Under the pieces are notes generated by a model that did not search any database, had not been told where the DNA came from, and worked only from the letters and a program-made list of their open reading frames with translations. This document shows, piece after piece, positions 1 through 10,185 of a stretch of DNA of 51,743 nt. Both the position numbers and the translations under genes were made by a program. Position 1 is the first letter of the stretch, and every line of letters begins with the position of its first letter. This stretch comes from Tritrichomonas foetus. Lineage: Eukaryota > Parabasalia > Tritrichomonadida > Tritrichomonadidae. The DNA is taken from positions 1-51,743 of the forward strand of contig MLAK01000874.1 in assembly GCA_001839685.1 (NCBI GenBank). Direction: 5' to 3'.

Positions 1-86
1 TTTTTTTGAAAACGCTATTATAAAAAAGTTCAGCCCTAGTTTGGAATCAAAGATTCGATTGACAAGGTATGTTTGATAACCTTATA

Positions 87-95
87 TCATTTCAC
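87..95 (+). promoter_or_regulatory. Inr-like initiator of the first gene
   Basis: TCATTTCAC lies 9 bases before the ATG at 104. It fits the parabasalid Inr consensus TCA-pyrimidine-(T/A), where transcription starts at the A, giving the very short leader usual in trichomonads. The assignment rests on motif and spacing only. Confidence 0.5.
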
Positions 96-103
96 CAAAT
101 ATC

Positions 104-1177
104 ATGATGAGTATTCTAATCTGCTATCTGATTTTTTCTATTCGTTTTTATCTTTGTTTCTCATCGAGCGAAAATCAAAGAAAAATGCTATCCGTCATAT
201 CAAGTGGTGACATTTTTTCAGATATTGTTTCCAAATTCTTAACATTCCGCCTTCGATATCGTTTAAAAGAAAAGCAACAATGGAAAAATGATATTTGCTT
301 AGTGATACGGAGTTATAAAGGGGATTTCGATATTTTAAATAATACCTTTTTATCAACCAAATTATTTTGGTCAGAATACATCGGTGAGAAATCAATAATA
401 TTTGATGAGGGTGAAGAATATCTGAATCAGAGCTTTCAGGGATCTGGTTGGAGATTTTTCACTGAAACAATGGAATATCCTTTGAACAAATCTCAAGGAT
501 ATCTCGTAAAACAATGGAGCAATTATTATCCCGAAAAATATTGTCACCATAGTACTTATGCTGCTATATCAGATTCTGATGCAATATTCTCAACATATGT
601 AACTCCAAGTCTCCTCTTTAATGAAACAGGATTTCCACTTGTTCAATTGTCAAAAAATTTTCAGAAAAATTTATGGAATGACGATTTAAAAATCCTCAAA
701 GTTTTATCAAAATTTAATGGAATGATAAGATTACCCTTTTTAATTAAAATTGATCATTTAATTGAATGTCGAAATTACATTTGTTCCATCCATAATTCGA
801 GTTTGGCACATATCTTAGCAAAATATCCGCATTGTTCACAAATGTGTATTTTTGCTACTTTTTTATATCATTTCCACAAAAATGATTATCATTTTGTATT
901 TAACGAAGAAGATGAACCAATAATGCAATATGGGATTCATCTACCATATTCAACCATGAAGGCTCGCAAGCACACACCTGGTTTTCATGATAAATCCAAA
1001 ATCTTGATGATGAATGGGATTTGCACCATCCCAAATTTTGAACATTTACAGTGTCGTTCAAGAAAAAATATTTCCTATCCTTATTATTGGAAATACGATG
1101 CCTTAGTTTGGCAGCATCATGAAACATATGGTGCTTTCAAAAACTACATCGCTCATTTGAACACAATTTTTAATTAG
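104..1177 (+). CDS. putative membrane-anchored glycosyltransferase-like protein
   Basis: This 357-residue protein begins with a hydrophobic stretch (about residues 2-20) that could be a signal anchor, followed by a soluble domain, the layout of a type II Golgi/ER enzyme. A beta-strand-like VIRSYKGDF segment near residue 67 and a DSDAIF segment near residue 155 resemble the N-terminal strand and metal-binding DxD motif of nucleotide-sugar glycosyltransferases. The C-terminal part is rich in Tyr, Trp and His. There are several N-glycosylation sequons. I do not recognise a named family, so the glycosyltransferase call is inference. The ATG at 104 is preferred because an Inr-like motif ends 9 bases upstream; a second ATG follows at 107. 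The adjacent TAG TAAA at the stop fits the TAAA-type polyadenylation signal described in Trichomonas. Confidence 0.55.
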   Translation: MMSILICYLIFSIRFYLCFSSSENQRKMLSVISSGDIFSDIVSKFLTFRLRYRLKEKQQWKNDICLVIRSYKGDFDILNNTFLSTKLFWSEYIGEKSIIFDEGEEYLNQSFQGSGWRFFTETMEYPLNKSQGYLVKQWSNYYPEKYCHHSTYAAISDSDAIFSTYVTPSLLFNETGFPLVQLSKNFQKNLWNDDLKILKVLSKFNGMIRLPFLIKIDHLIECRNYICSIHNSSLAHILAKYPHCSQMCIFATFLYHFHKNDYHFVFNEEDEPIMQYGIHLPYSTMKARKHTPGFHDKSKILMMNGICTIPNFEHLQCRSRKNISYPYYWKYDALVWQHHETYGAFKNYIAHLNTIFN

Positions 1178-1323
1178 TAAATATGATGAATACCATATTA
1201 ATTGATGTTAATTTGTGAATATCTGTTTTTGAATAAATGGAAAATAGAAAAATAGAACATTCACATAATTAACTAAAAAATAAATAATAAATCTAATTTC
1301 AAAAATTGCCAGAATTCATCAAA

Positions 1324-2064
1324 TTAGTCACTATTTTGTTGTCGAGCAATTTCAGCATTTATTTGAGCAATTTCTCTTTCTTCTTCTTCAATACTTTTCT
1401 TTAAAATTTGAATAGATGATTGCATAACAAATTTCGCATGTTCAATTTCTTCGTCATTTGTCTGAGATTCTTTCTTCAGAAGGTTTTCACGTGCAATTTT
1501 ATTTCTCTCTTCTTGATTTGCAATTTCCTGTTCAAGAGATTGAATTGTCTTTTTATTTTTCGCAACAGTTTCAGGGGAGAACGTTTTTATTGTTTGTTCA
1601 AGATTTGTTGTGGCTTCTTTGACCATAAGGTCAATTTGCTTTTTCATTTCACCCATTCTTTGTAATTCTTCGTACAAAATCACAATTTCTTCTTGCATTT
1701 CTGTCACTTTTGAAGCGTTGTCTGAATCAAGTAGATTATTTATTTCATTTTTCTTCTTTTGGTTGTATTCCTCAAGCTCTTTAATTTGAGCTGATAATGA
1801 ATTTATATTTTTTGCATTTGTTGGCGCGACCGTTTGTGTGTTGTTTTCAATATCCATCAGCTTAACGATTTTATTTTTGAGGAGATTTTTTTCTCTGAGC
1901 AAGGCCTGAAGTTCCTGCTTCAGCATAAAAATTTCATCTTCTGTGCAATTTTGGTTTCTGCCAATTCGAAGGCGTGTGTCTGCTGATATTACGGGCGATA
2001 TTTTTTGTGAAAAATCTGGGTTACGTGCTGAAAAAGGGCGTAAATTCCTCATTTTTATATCCAA
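1324..2064 (-). CDS. coiled-coil protein, unknown function
   Basis: This 246-residue protein has a short basic N-terminus with an RPFSARNP segment (residues 8-15). From about residue 40 to the end it is nearly continuous heptad-rich alpha helix, with Leu/Ile at a/d spacing and abundant Glu, Lys, Gln and Asn, so a coiled coil is clear. No catalytic motif is visible. Such proteins are common in the trichomonad cytoskeleton (basal body, costa, axostyle), but nothing here fixes a location. MRNLR at residue 5 is an alternative start. The upstream region is shared with the broken Arf copy on the other strand. Confidence 0.75.
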   Translation of the reverse strand: MDIKMRNLRPFSARNPDFSQKISPVISADTRLRIGRNQNCTEDEIFMLKQELQALLREKNLLKNKIVKLMDIENNTQTVAPTNAKNINSLSAQIKELEEYNQKKKNEINNLLDSDNASKVTEMQEEIVILYEELQRMGEMKKQIDLMVKEATTNLEQTIKTFSPETVAKNKKTIQSLEQEIANQEERNKIARENLLKKESQTNDEEIEHAKFVMQSSIQILKKSIEEEEREIAQINAEIARQQNSD

Positions 2065-2250
2065 CTAAAGTTTTAACGATTTTTTTTTGAAAAAGTTCTC
2101 TTTTTCATTGATTATATGGTCTTATATTCAAAACGAAATATTACATTTCCGAGTTTTTGACTATTAAACTTTTTCCGTATTTATATGTTATTCTTTTCAG
2201 AATCCAACACATGATTCAATTCAAAAAGTGAACTGATGCATCTTTTATTC

Positions 2251-2512
2251 ATGACAATTTTTTTTGAGAAATTGTTTTCTGCTCCAGAATACAAAATACT
2301 CATCCTCGGGAAAAACTTCAATTTTGTATAAGTTAATAGATGGAAAACGCCCGCACACAACGGCGACAATCGGACGTACAATGGAACGTTTCAAATATAG
2401 AGAAAAAGAAATAGGTTTTTGGGATATTGTTGGTGTAGATAACTTTGTACTGCTTGTCATGTTTCATTTTATAACTTTCTATTATATACAACAATTTCAC
2501 AATCAAAAGTAA
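2251..2512 (+). pseudogene. broken Arf-family GTPase copy
   Basis: An ATG at 2251 opens a frame reading a short N-terminus and then YKILILG, the beta-1 strand and start of an Arf P-loop. The P-loop continues in a different frame as SSGKTSILYKLIDGKRP, then a switch-I-like TATIG and a WDIVGVDN segment matching the WDVGGQD region of Arf. After that the sequence no longer resembles a GTPase and stops at about 2512. A frameshift inside the P-loop and loss of the C-terminal half make this a pseudogene. It lies just upstream of, and on the same strand as, an intact Arf-like gene, so it is probably a decayed tandem duplicate. Confidence 0.7.
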
Positions 2513-2656
2513 CGACGATAATACTTTGGTGTTATAACTTTTTGACCACCTATATGTCCATGATTATGTTGTTATTGAAAAAGTTTGTGCGATGTAAAAT
2601 TTTACTGTTGTTATTTAGTCGGATCGATTGAAAATATTTCAATTATTTATATCTGT

Positions 2657-3193
2657 ATGGGTAGTTTGTTTTCTCGTCCAATTCCGAGAACACTTATTCT
2701 CGGACTTAGTGGTGCAGGTAAAACTGCAATTTTATATTGGTATAAGGATAAGACTTTTCGTCAATCAATTCCGACAATTGGTTTCAATGTGGAATCGATA
2801 ATTTACAAAGAAAATGAATTTTGTTTTTGGGATGTAAATGGTGGAATTGGTATAGCTCCTCTTTGGCATCATTATTATCAAGATCAAAAAGTTGCTGCTA
2901 TTATCTATGTGTTCAATGGTAGTAACAGTCAGAAAGAAATGAATGAACTTGAGATTCCTACTTTTCACCAATTTTTGTTGGATCCTAAAGTTGGTTCTTG
3001 GCCGATTCTTATTTATAAAAACAAAAGTGATGTACACAACTATTTTGCACAAGAAGAATTTTTTGAAATGATTAATTGTGATGCCCTTCGAAAAAAGAAT
3101 TATCACATTCAACAATGTAGTGCATTAACAGGAGAAGGAATTTTTGAAGGTCTTGATTGGCTTTCAGATCAAATTTTATCACAGAAAAAATAA
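2657..3193 (+). CDS. Arf-like small GTPase lacking the catalytic glutamine
   Basis: This 178-residue protein has the length and motif order of ADP-ribosylation factors, which recruit coats and effectors to Golgi and endosomal membranes. It starts MGSLFS, an N-myristoylation signal typical of Arf. The P-loop is GLSGAGKT (residues 16-23), switch I contains PTIGFNVE, the guanine-specificity motif is NKSD (usual NKxD), and a SALTGEG segment stands for the C-terminal SA/CA motif, followed by GLDWL as in Arf. Switch II is unusual: the canonical WDVGGQ is WDVNGG, so the position of catalytic Gln71 of Arf1 is Gly63 and the preceding Gly is Asn. Slow or absent GTP hydrolysis, or an atypical cycle, is inferred. 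The longer open frame begins at a TTG; the ATG at 2657 is chosen for the myristoylation motif. The stop is TAAAA, matching a TAAA-type polyadenylation signal. Confidence 0.88.
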   Translation: MGSLFSRPIPRTLILGLSGAGKTAILYWYKDKTFRQSIPTIGFNVESIIYKENEFCFWDVNGGIGIAPLWHHYYQDQKVAAIIYVFNGSNSQKEMNELEIPTFHQFLLDPKVGSWPILIYKNKSDVHNYFAQEEFFEMINCDALRKKNYHIQQCSALTGEGIFEGLDWLSDQILSQKK

Positions 3194-4460
3194 AATGCGA
3201 ACAAAATAGATTTAAATTAGAATCACGATTGAAAAAAGACATTTTTTCACAACAAACTTATATATTATTATTACTGATAATGCTTATTACGAATTATTTC
3301 AAGTTTGAAATTTTTCAACAATGTTTGAGATTTAATTTCTGATGATAAATTGGTTTTAAAAATGTGATCATTTTAGGTATATTTGTCGAATCATTTCTTT
3401 CATTTGCTCTTCAAATTCTTTTACATTCACATTCACTTTATTTTTCTGTTTTGGAAATCATTTCAACATCATCATTTTTGATTAAATCAGCAAAATTCAC
3501 TCAACCAAATCCATAATAAATGTAATCATTATGCATTATAAACACTTCTTTATTTCTTTTATAAGCCTCTTTCTACATATATTCTAAAACACCTTTTGCA
3601 TTGATCCTACATGTTTTTTCATGATTAAATCAATTGACAAATAAAGTCCAATGTTGGCACTTCGTTGCCGACATTAAAAGGCATTTTACGGACTCATTTC
3701 TGCTAATATCATCATTTTCATTCTTCATAAGTTTCATCAATACTTCTTGTGGAATGACACTGGCTATTTTCCGAATATATTCATGAAAAAATAGAGAGTA
3801 GCGTCAGAAATCTAACCTCTTAATATTCGATCTTTATTTTTGGGCTTTTTTATTTTTTCTTTCCTAAATCAAATGCCAATTTAGGACTCATTGCTCAGTT
3901 GAAATTAGTCTTTTCACATCAGTTTTCATAAACGTCCATAATAACATATTGAATTCTTGAATATACGCAGAAAAACTGTATATGTTTAATCAATTTAACA
4001 AGCATTATTATAATGGCATTCTCTTCATGTCTACGAGACAATTTTGTTATAAAAATAGATATTATAAACGATAACTATATTCTTGATGAAGATTCAAAAT
4101 TATATAAATTTCGTTAATTAGTACCTCAGCTGAGATATTTTTTGACGAAATCTATATATTTGAAAATTATTTCATTGAATATTCATTTTCTTCAGAACAG
4201 AGTATTCAGTGAATACCGTATTCATGTCACATTCTATATGATTTGTAAATTTTACTGAAAAAGTTTCTTAGATGAAAAATAACATTGCAATTCTTGTATT
4301 TTTCATTTAACCAAAAAATAGAATTTAAAATAATTAAATATTCTGATTTTTTTTAAATTATTATTATTATTATTTATTTTTTTCATTTATTCAATATTAA
4401 CAATATTCCAATATCTTTAAAATTCTGTTACATAATACAGTTTAAAGCTCTATAGCAGGA
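3194..4460 (-). pseudogene. gene-poor stretch holding an eroded Sel1-repeat gene copy
   Basis: No intact gene is visible. On the minus strand about 3380-3660 resembles the eroded Sel1 copy at 5.6-6.3 kb: a NVKEFEEQMKEMI-like block around 3400-3460 (NVKKVEEQMKEL in the other), and a shared stretch meaning 'ctaaaacacCttttgcat ... ataaagtcc' around 3580-3650. It is riddled with stops and frameshifts. The rest, about 3700-4460, shows only AT-rich sequence and an ATT microsatellite at about 4359-4378. The family assignment rests on similarity to the neighbouring copy and is moderate at best. Confidence 0.4.
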
Positions 4461-5474
4461 TTATCTATGTATTGGATTTGTATATAAATTCTGCAAGTTG
4501 ATTTTAGCCGCAGAGTCACCTTTTTCGATTGCCTTTTTAAAATATTTGATGGCTTGGTTGTAGTTCACAATTGGGCCAGGCTGAATCAACATTAATGCAT
4601 AAATATTCATATATTTTGGCTCTCCAGTGTCAGCCAACTTTTTCAACTTATTCATTCCTTCGATATAGTCATTTCTAAGGATTTTTATCGAATTTCTATT
4701 ATTTGGATATCCAAACAATGGAAAAACAGCATCGATGTCCAAGTTCATCTTATGAAAATCTAATTCTCTTTTTCCAAACTCCAATTTACGCATATAGGCA
4801 TGCATTCTTATAATATTTTCATTTCCTGTTCTCTTTGCTGCAATTTTAGCATAATCCACAACTTCTTTGGCATCTTTCACTGTTCCTATTCCATCATGTG
4901 CAATTAAAAATATACAAAGGTTAATACCATCTTCATCACCAACTGCTGCTGCCATTTTTGCATATTTTAAAGCTTCCGCTTGATTAGGTTCAGCTCCAAA
5001 TCCAACAGAAAGCATCAGCGCAACTTCGAACATTGCTTCTGTATATTTTTTATCGGCAGCCATTTTTGCGTATTTAAGGGCTTGTTCTGGATTTGGTTCA
5101 GCGCCATCTCCACTTTTGATTTTGTCACTGTAAAGTAGCATTGAAGCAGGATCACCATGATCAGCAGCCATTTTAATGTATTTTAAAGAAAGTTCATGAT
5201 TCATTTCAATGCCAACACCATTTTCATACAAATTGAAGCATGTTAAAATGCTGTTAAGGTGACCATGCTCAGCAGCTTTTTGAAAGTAAGATAAAGCCTC
5301 TTTTACTCTTATTCGAACCATATTTCCATTCATCAATAATAATTGCCCACACGCATACATGGCATCAACATTTCCACAGTCCGCTGCCCTTTTAATGGCA
5401 ATAATATCTTTCGGTTTTAGTTCTGTGGGGGCATTCATTGTATCCGCATGCCACTCCATCTTACGTAGATTCAT
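4461..5474 (-). CDS. Sel1-like repeat protein
   Basis: The 337-residue product is built from Sel1-like repeats (SLR, a TPR-related helical repeat of about 36 residues). Repeats with the pattern ALKYAKMAAD-x-G-x4-AM-x7-G-x-G-x3-N occur throughout about residues 25-330; clear copies include LSLKYIKMAADHGDPASM and ALKYAKMAADKKYTEAM. SLR proteins act as scaffolds for protein complexes, for example in ER-associated degradation and signalling; this one has no added domain, signal peptide or membrane segment that would define a role. The longer open frame begins at TTG, so the first ATG at 5474 (MNLRKMEWHAD) is taken as the start. Degraded relatives lie on both sides on the same strand, so this is the surviving member of a local family. 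Confidence 0.85.
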   Translation of the reverse strand: MNLRKMEWHADTMNAPTELKPKDIIAIKRAADCGNVDAMYACGQLLLMNGNMVRIRVKEALSYFQKAAEHGHLNSILTCFNLYENGVGIEMNHELSLKYIKMAADHGDPASMLLYSDKIKSGDGAEPNPEQALKYAKMAADKKYTEAMFEVALMLSVGFGAEPNQAEALKYAKMAAAVGDEDGINLCIFLIAHDGIGTVKDAKEVVDYAKIAAKRTGNENIIRMHAYMRKLEFGKRELDFHKMNLDIDAVFPLFGYPNNRNSIKILRNDYIEGMNKLKKLADTGEPKYMNIYALMLIQPGPIVNYNQAIKYFKKAIEKGDSAAKINLQNLYTNPIHR

Positions 5475-5592
5475 TAAATTAGAGAGAAATGGCAACAGAA
5501 AGTTACCTTAATTAATTGGCAATAATTCGGTTAGATTTTTTTCGCTTCAAATTTTTTGGCATTTCTGATTTTCATTGAAAATTCTCTTGAAA

Positions 5593-6300
5593 AATGATTG
5601 GAGAATGATGTAATCTTAATAAATTGGCTTTGGCAACAAGATCACCTAGAGAAATAGCTTGTTGATAATATTTAATTGATTCATTCATATGTTGTTTAGG
5701 ACATGATTGTTCAACCATCAAAGCATAAAGATTGATTGCTTTCACATCTCTATTAAAAAAGCAGCTTTTTCTTCAATTCTTTCATTTGCTCTTCAACTTT
5801 TTTTACATTCATTTTATTTCACATAAATTGTTAAGATATCCAAGTAAAGGAAATTGAGCTTCAACTTCATTTTTATTTACTTTTGATTCGATTATTTTAG
5901 TACCAAATCTCAGTTGACACATTTCTTTTAAAATTCGATAACTTTTTCATTTTCACTTTTCAGAGTATCTTTTTACACACTCCTAAACATCTTTTGCATC
6001 TTTCAAAGTACCAATTCGATAAGTATAAATAAAGTCCATACACATATCTATTACTTGGAAATATCATTTTGATGCAGCCATTTTACAATATGTAAAGCTT
6101 TTTTCGGTTTTTGTCCGTTTCATACCCAGCATAATACATATGGGCTGTAAGTATAATTCCCTCCACTTCACCATTATGATCAGCTACAATTTTCGCGTAT
6201 TGGAATGTTTCTTCTGCATTTGTCTCTAAACCATAACCATATTTAATTCGTTTACAATACTCATAGGCGTAGTCTGGGTCACCTTTATCAGCTGCCATTT
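5593..6300 (-). pseudogene. decayed Sel1-like repeat gene
   Basis: Read on the minus strand, this region matches the intact Sel1 gene downstream block by block. It starts with MAADKGDPDYAYEYCKRIKYGYG and AEETFQYAKIVADHNGE (6298-6110), continues in another frame as an IGTLKDAKDV block near 6000 (GIGTVKDAKEV in the intact gene), and ends with NLYALMVEQSCP and a YYQQAISLGDLVAKANLLRL block near 5600-5740 (NIYALMLIQPGP and YFKKAIEKGDSAAKINLQNL in the intact gene). Several stop codons and frame changes separate the blocks, so no functional protein is expected. Confidence 0.8.
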
Positions 6301-8571
6301 TCTAATACTTCATATTTGTTATTATGAGCAAATATTCAAATCTCATCATTTTTGAAGAAAGGTAATCCTATAAAACGATTCTTCTGAGTGATCCCAGTGG
6401 ACAATTTGTAGTCTTCTATTTAAATAACATATCAATGTCTATTCGTTAATAGAAAATACTAAGCATTTTTTCCGAATTCATAGGTTTGAACAGAATAGTG
6501 TTCATTCTTATCGACTAAATTGAACAGAAAATCATCAATCGAGTATTTTTTTCCTTGAGAAACATAAGAAATACTAGTTTAATTATGATTAATTATGTTT
6601 TCTTTTGTTCAATCTCCATTTTTCCCAAAAGTGATTGTAGTAATCATGATTATAATTAACTTGTTTTTTATATATAGGAAAACTTTTTTCTACAAAAGAT
6701 AAATCTTATTCAATCGAAATATTTGAACTCACTCTGCAAATAAATTCTATTTCTAACCTGTTAATGAAGACATTAGTTATTAAAGAAGCAAATATTTGAA
6801 CATATAAAAGACAATGTTCAAATCTAGCTACTCAGAAAGAAAGATGATTTTTTATCATAAATCAGATACGACATTTTACTTTTTTTTTTTTTTTTTTTCT
6901 TCTTTTGAAATAGATTGTAATCTGAGGGTGAGTTGACTTTTTTATTTTATGTACAAATAGTTATCAGAAAATTTATTAACCATTTTTCTTGTCCTACTTG
7001 AAAAAGATAATATCATCACTTCATTATCGATGAATGATTGTGATTCAAATGAATGAAGACAGTTTCGATCAGGAGGACAGAGAGGGATAACTCCATACCT
7101 TTTAAAGGCAAAAATGAATTCCATGAAGTTTATTGGTGGGTTTCATAATAAGGAAAAACGTCATTTTGATATATTTTGGGAAATTTAACTTTTAAACAAA
7201 ACTTTAAAGATGGAAAAAAACAATTAGGTTTTATTCACGAATTTCAAACGTGTATCCAATGAAAAGAGATGTTTAAAACACTTATTTGACCCGAATCGTT
7301 AAAATCACAAGAAAAAGTGATAATTATTAAAAGTTGCTTTATATATACAGTAATTTGTAATATAAAAGAATCAATCAATACATAAGTTTCTGATTTAGAT
7401 GAATATTCGAAATATTTTTCAGATAAAGATATGATTTTATTTTGTGGAAATTTCCGTTAAATATAACACCTTTATATATATAGAACACGAAAAGCTTGAT
7501 ACATCAGGAAAGAAACACAAAAATATATATGGAAAAGAATTGAAAAATAGTGATTTCCTGAATGAAAAGTTAAGAATAAACAACATACAACAATAAATTT
7601 TCATTATTTTTGCACCATTAATTTTGGATGTGACTTTTTTATTGATTTATAAATATTCCGAGCGAATGAATTGATTATTTTGAATTTTGTGAAACTAAAG
7701 AATATTTTGAATGTATATTGAAATTATCTGGATTTTTTAACGATAAATGGTAAAAATGCTTCATTATTATTCGTTAACAATTCAAATTAAAATTTGAAAG
7801 ATTTTGAAAGAGCTGTCTCGATTCACTTAGAATCTTTGACACTTCTATTGATATCATCTATTTTTTCAATAGTCCTGGTCATTGAATTTTTCTCAAAAAG
7901 TTGACAAATTACTATCTATTTGATAACATTATGAGATGGGAATTTTATTCAATTTTCAATATGTCCTGGTCATTGATATCTCACTGAAAAAGCGAAAGAA
8001 GAAAAACCAAATTATATGTTCAAGAAAATTTAAATATAATCATTGAAATATTGAATACCATCATTATAACAATCTATATTAAATATTAAATTATACTCGT
8101 TTTATCTTCATGTTTCTGCCAAGATATCAGCTGATAAGAAACAATTATTGAATCATTAAGATTCAAGCAATAAAAGTTTCTAATCAAGGTTAATAAAAAC
8201 GTATCAAATAAAAAACATATCAAATATCATTAACATCGACTTTAAATCAAAATTTGATGACTGTAATATTAGAAACAATATATATGCGTCTAATTTTCCT
8301 TATAAAAAACAATAACAATGAAGAAAATAATAAGAAAAGGAGGAAAAAAGCATGACATCTTTTCTTTCACTTTTGCAGATTGTGAAATCATCAAAATGAC
8401 ATCAAACTAAGATGATCAGAGATGTTAGGGACATGCCTCTCTTTTTTTGAATTTATATTCAAGCTTTATCGAAAAATTGATAAAGAAATAAACCAGTTTG
8501 AATAGAATTCAACAGTAATTCTTTAGAATCGAAATTTCGAATGTTTTAACATTTTGTTGAAATAACCAAAA
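6301..8571. other. long intergenic region, no supported gene
   Basis: I see no gene here. The region is AT-rich with stops in all frames. A 60-codon open frame on the minus strand (7124-6942) is not recognisable and begins at a non-distinctive context. Visible structure is limited to a 19-base T run at 6880-6898 and a pair of near-identical direct repeats (TCAATA followed by GTCCTGGTCATTGA) at about 7865-7885 and 7955-7976. Confidence 0.5.
7865..7976. repeat. short direct repeat pair
   Basis: GTCCTGGTCATTGA occurs at 7872-7885 and again at 7963-7976, each preceded by a TTTTTCAATA-like sequence and followed by a CTCAAAAAG or CACTGAAAAAG-like sequence. Together each unit is about 35 bases with a 91-base period. 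The repeats lie in gene-free DNA; function is unknown. Confidence 0.5.
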
Positions 8572-10185
8572 ATGCGAAAATATCATGTTAAAATTACGAT
8601 GTTCATATTCCTTATTATGCATTTGTTCATCTTAACCATCTCGGACCTCTATGTATACACGCATACGAAAAATTTCCTCAATTTTTCGTATAGATATTTA
8701 TTTTATGTTTGTTCATTCTTTTTAATCTTCGAAATGAAAGCCCCAAAGGTCATAAAAGGACTATTGATATTCTTACTCTATGTTGTCGACATAAGTGAAG
8801 GTGTTTGTTATTACACCACTTACCAAAGCTTCAATTTTCAATTCATATCCGCAATTGACTTCCAAAATGGAATTTCTGATCAACCAGTACTTGCAACACT
8901 CGCATTTATCGCTATTGGCATTGCTCTTATATTTTCTTGTGCTACAGCTGTTGATTTAGACTTATCTTATCGTTATGACTTCTGTGCTTATGGAATCACT
9001 TCATATTGTCTGTTTCACTATCTTTTAATAATCAAAAAAGACTTTTCTCCATTTTCTGAAGTTCTCTTTCACTTCAATTCAGAATTTATTGGGAGATTTA
9101 ATGAATACATGGATTCTCCAATTGAATCAAGTCAGCCACCGAATGTAAAACCAAGAAATTTCATTACATTTTTATTGGAATCTTTTGAATTGCAAAATTT
9201 GGGTACTTACAATCCACAACGAAAAGATTTAACACCATTTCTTACAAATTTGGCCAAAGAGACAACTGTTTTCACAAATGTGATTAAACAACCGTTTTCT
9301 GGATGGTCAATTGCATCACTTTTTGCAGTAATGTGCGATTTACCAATGATTACAGATGGTCATACCAGATACGATCAAGGACATTTTCACTTAAACAAGA
9401 ATTTCAAATGTTTCCCTGATCATCTTCACAAGTTGAATTACAGGAATATTTTGGTGGCTGGTAGCTATCCCAATATAGGAAACTTTGTCGATTTCTTAAA
9501 AATGCATCACTATACGCCTTATTTAGTCCAACAACATGGTTGCAGGCATGATGATCAGTTGACGAAATGGATGATTGATCACTTCATTCCGAAATTGGCA
9601 AATGATTACTATAACAATACAAATTCCAATAATACTGATTCAAAAAGACCATTTAATTTGCTCTTTTATTTAGCTGATACCCATGTTGGACGTTATAAAA
9701 ATCGATGTGGAAGGAAAAATGACGGTTTAACATCTTACATGAATGAAGCAGAATGTACTGATGGTTATATCAAACAAGTTTATGAAACTTTTCAAAAATA
9801 TAATTTGCTAGAAAACACTGAAGTAATCATTTATGGTGATCATTCAGTCATGTCAAATAATCATAACTTCCAAGAACCTGATAGAAATTTGCTTTTGATG
9901 GTACCCAGTAGAAAGTTTGGTGAAGTGAAAACCAATATGACACTTTATGATTATTCACATTTGATTTTAAATTTACTTGATGTAAAATATAAGCCGAACT
10001 TTCCATTCGGAAGTAATCCATTACAGGCAAATCACGTGATAGATGTACCTGAAAAAGCGGATTTAAATTATTTGTATAATCGATTCCAGAAGGAAATGAA
10101 ATTTAATCCTAATCCTAAAGGTTATTTCAATAACACTGATCGAACAGAGGAGTTGAAAATCCGAAATTATACTAAAAAGAAATGA
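8572..10185 (+). CDS. phosphoglycerol-transferase-like (OpgB/LtaS-type) membrane enzyme, copy 1
   Basis: This 537-residue protein has about five N-terminal membrane helices (roughly residues 8-26, 40-55, 60-76, 104-126, 134-152) followed by a large extracytosolic domain of the alkaline phosphatase/sulfatase superfamily. The motif order is that of bacterial phosphoglycerol transferases: LLESFE (metal-binding Glu203), a GWS segment (residues 244-246) in the position of the nucleophile motif followed by SLFAVMCDLP, a TH-containing LADTHVGRY, and YGDHSVM (Asp423, His424 as metal ligands). Bacterial relatives move phosphoglycerol from lipids onto glucans or teichoic acid; by analogy this enzyme could add a phosphoalcohol to a surface glycan or glycolipid in the ER/Golgi lumen. 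That substrate is inference. The NNTNSNNT-type inserts carry sequons, as expected for a secretory-pathway protein. The paralogue lies 2.7 kb downstream on the same strand. Confidence 0.82.
   Translation: MRKYHVKITMFIFLIMHLFILTISDLYVYTHTKNFLNFSYRYLFYVCSFFLIFEMKAPKVIKGLLIFLLYVVDISEGVCYYTTYQSFNFQFISAIDFQNGISDQPVLATLAFIAIGIALIFSCATAVDLDLSYRYDFCAYGITSYCLFHYLLIIKKDFSPFSEVLFHFNSEFIGRFNEYMDSPIESSQPPNVKPRNFITFLLESFELQNLGTYNPQRKDLTPFLTNLAKETTVFTNVIKQPFSGWSIASLFAVMCDLPMITDGHTRYDQGHFHLNKNFKCFPDHLHKLNYRNILVAGSYPNIGNFVDFLKMHHYTPYLVQQHGCRHDDQLTKWMIDHFIPKLANDYYNNTNSNNTDSKRPFNLLFYLADTHVGRYKNRCGRKNDGLTSYMNEAECTDGYIKQVYETFQKYNLLENTEVIIYGDHSVMSNNHNFQEPDRNLLLMVPSRKFGEVKTNMTLYDYSHLILNLLDVKYKPNFPFGSNPLQANHVIDVPEKADLNYLYNRFQKEMKFNPNPKGYFNNTDRTEELKIRNYTKKK

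Noticed and set aside
6880..6898. T runs at 6880-6898 and 26407-26429 as retrocopy tails
   Set aside because: Neither lies close to the 3' end of a gene in the right orientation; simple homopolymer expansion explains them. Only the tract at 41971-41993 is placed suggestively.
6942..7124. 60-codon minus-strand open frame in the 6.3-8.6 kb gap
   Set aside because: No recognisable motif or promoter; too short to support as a gene.
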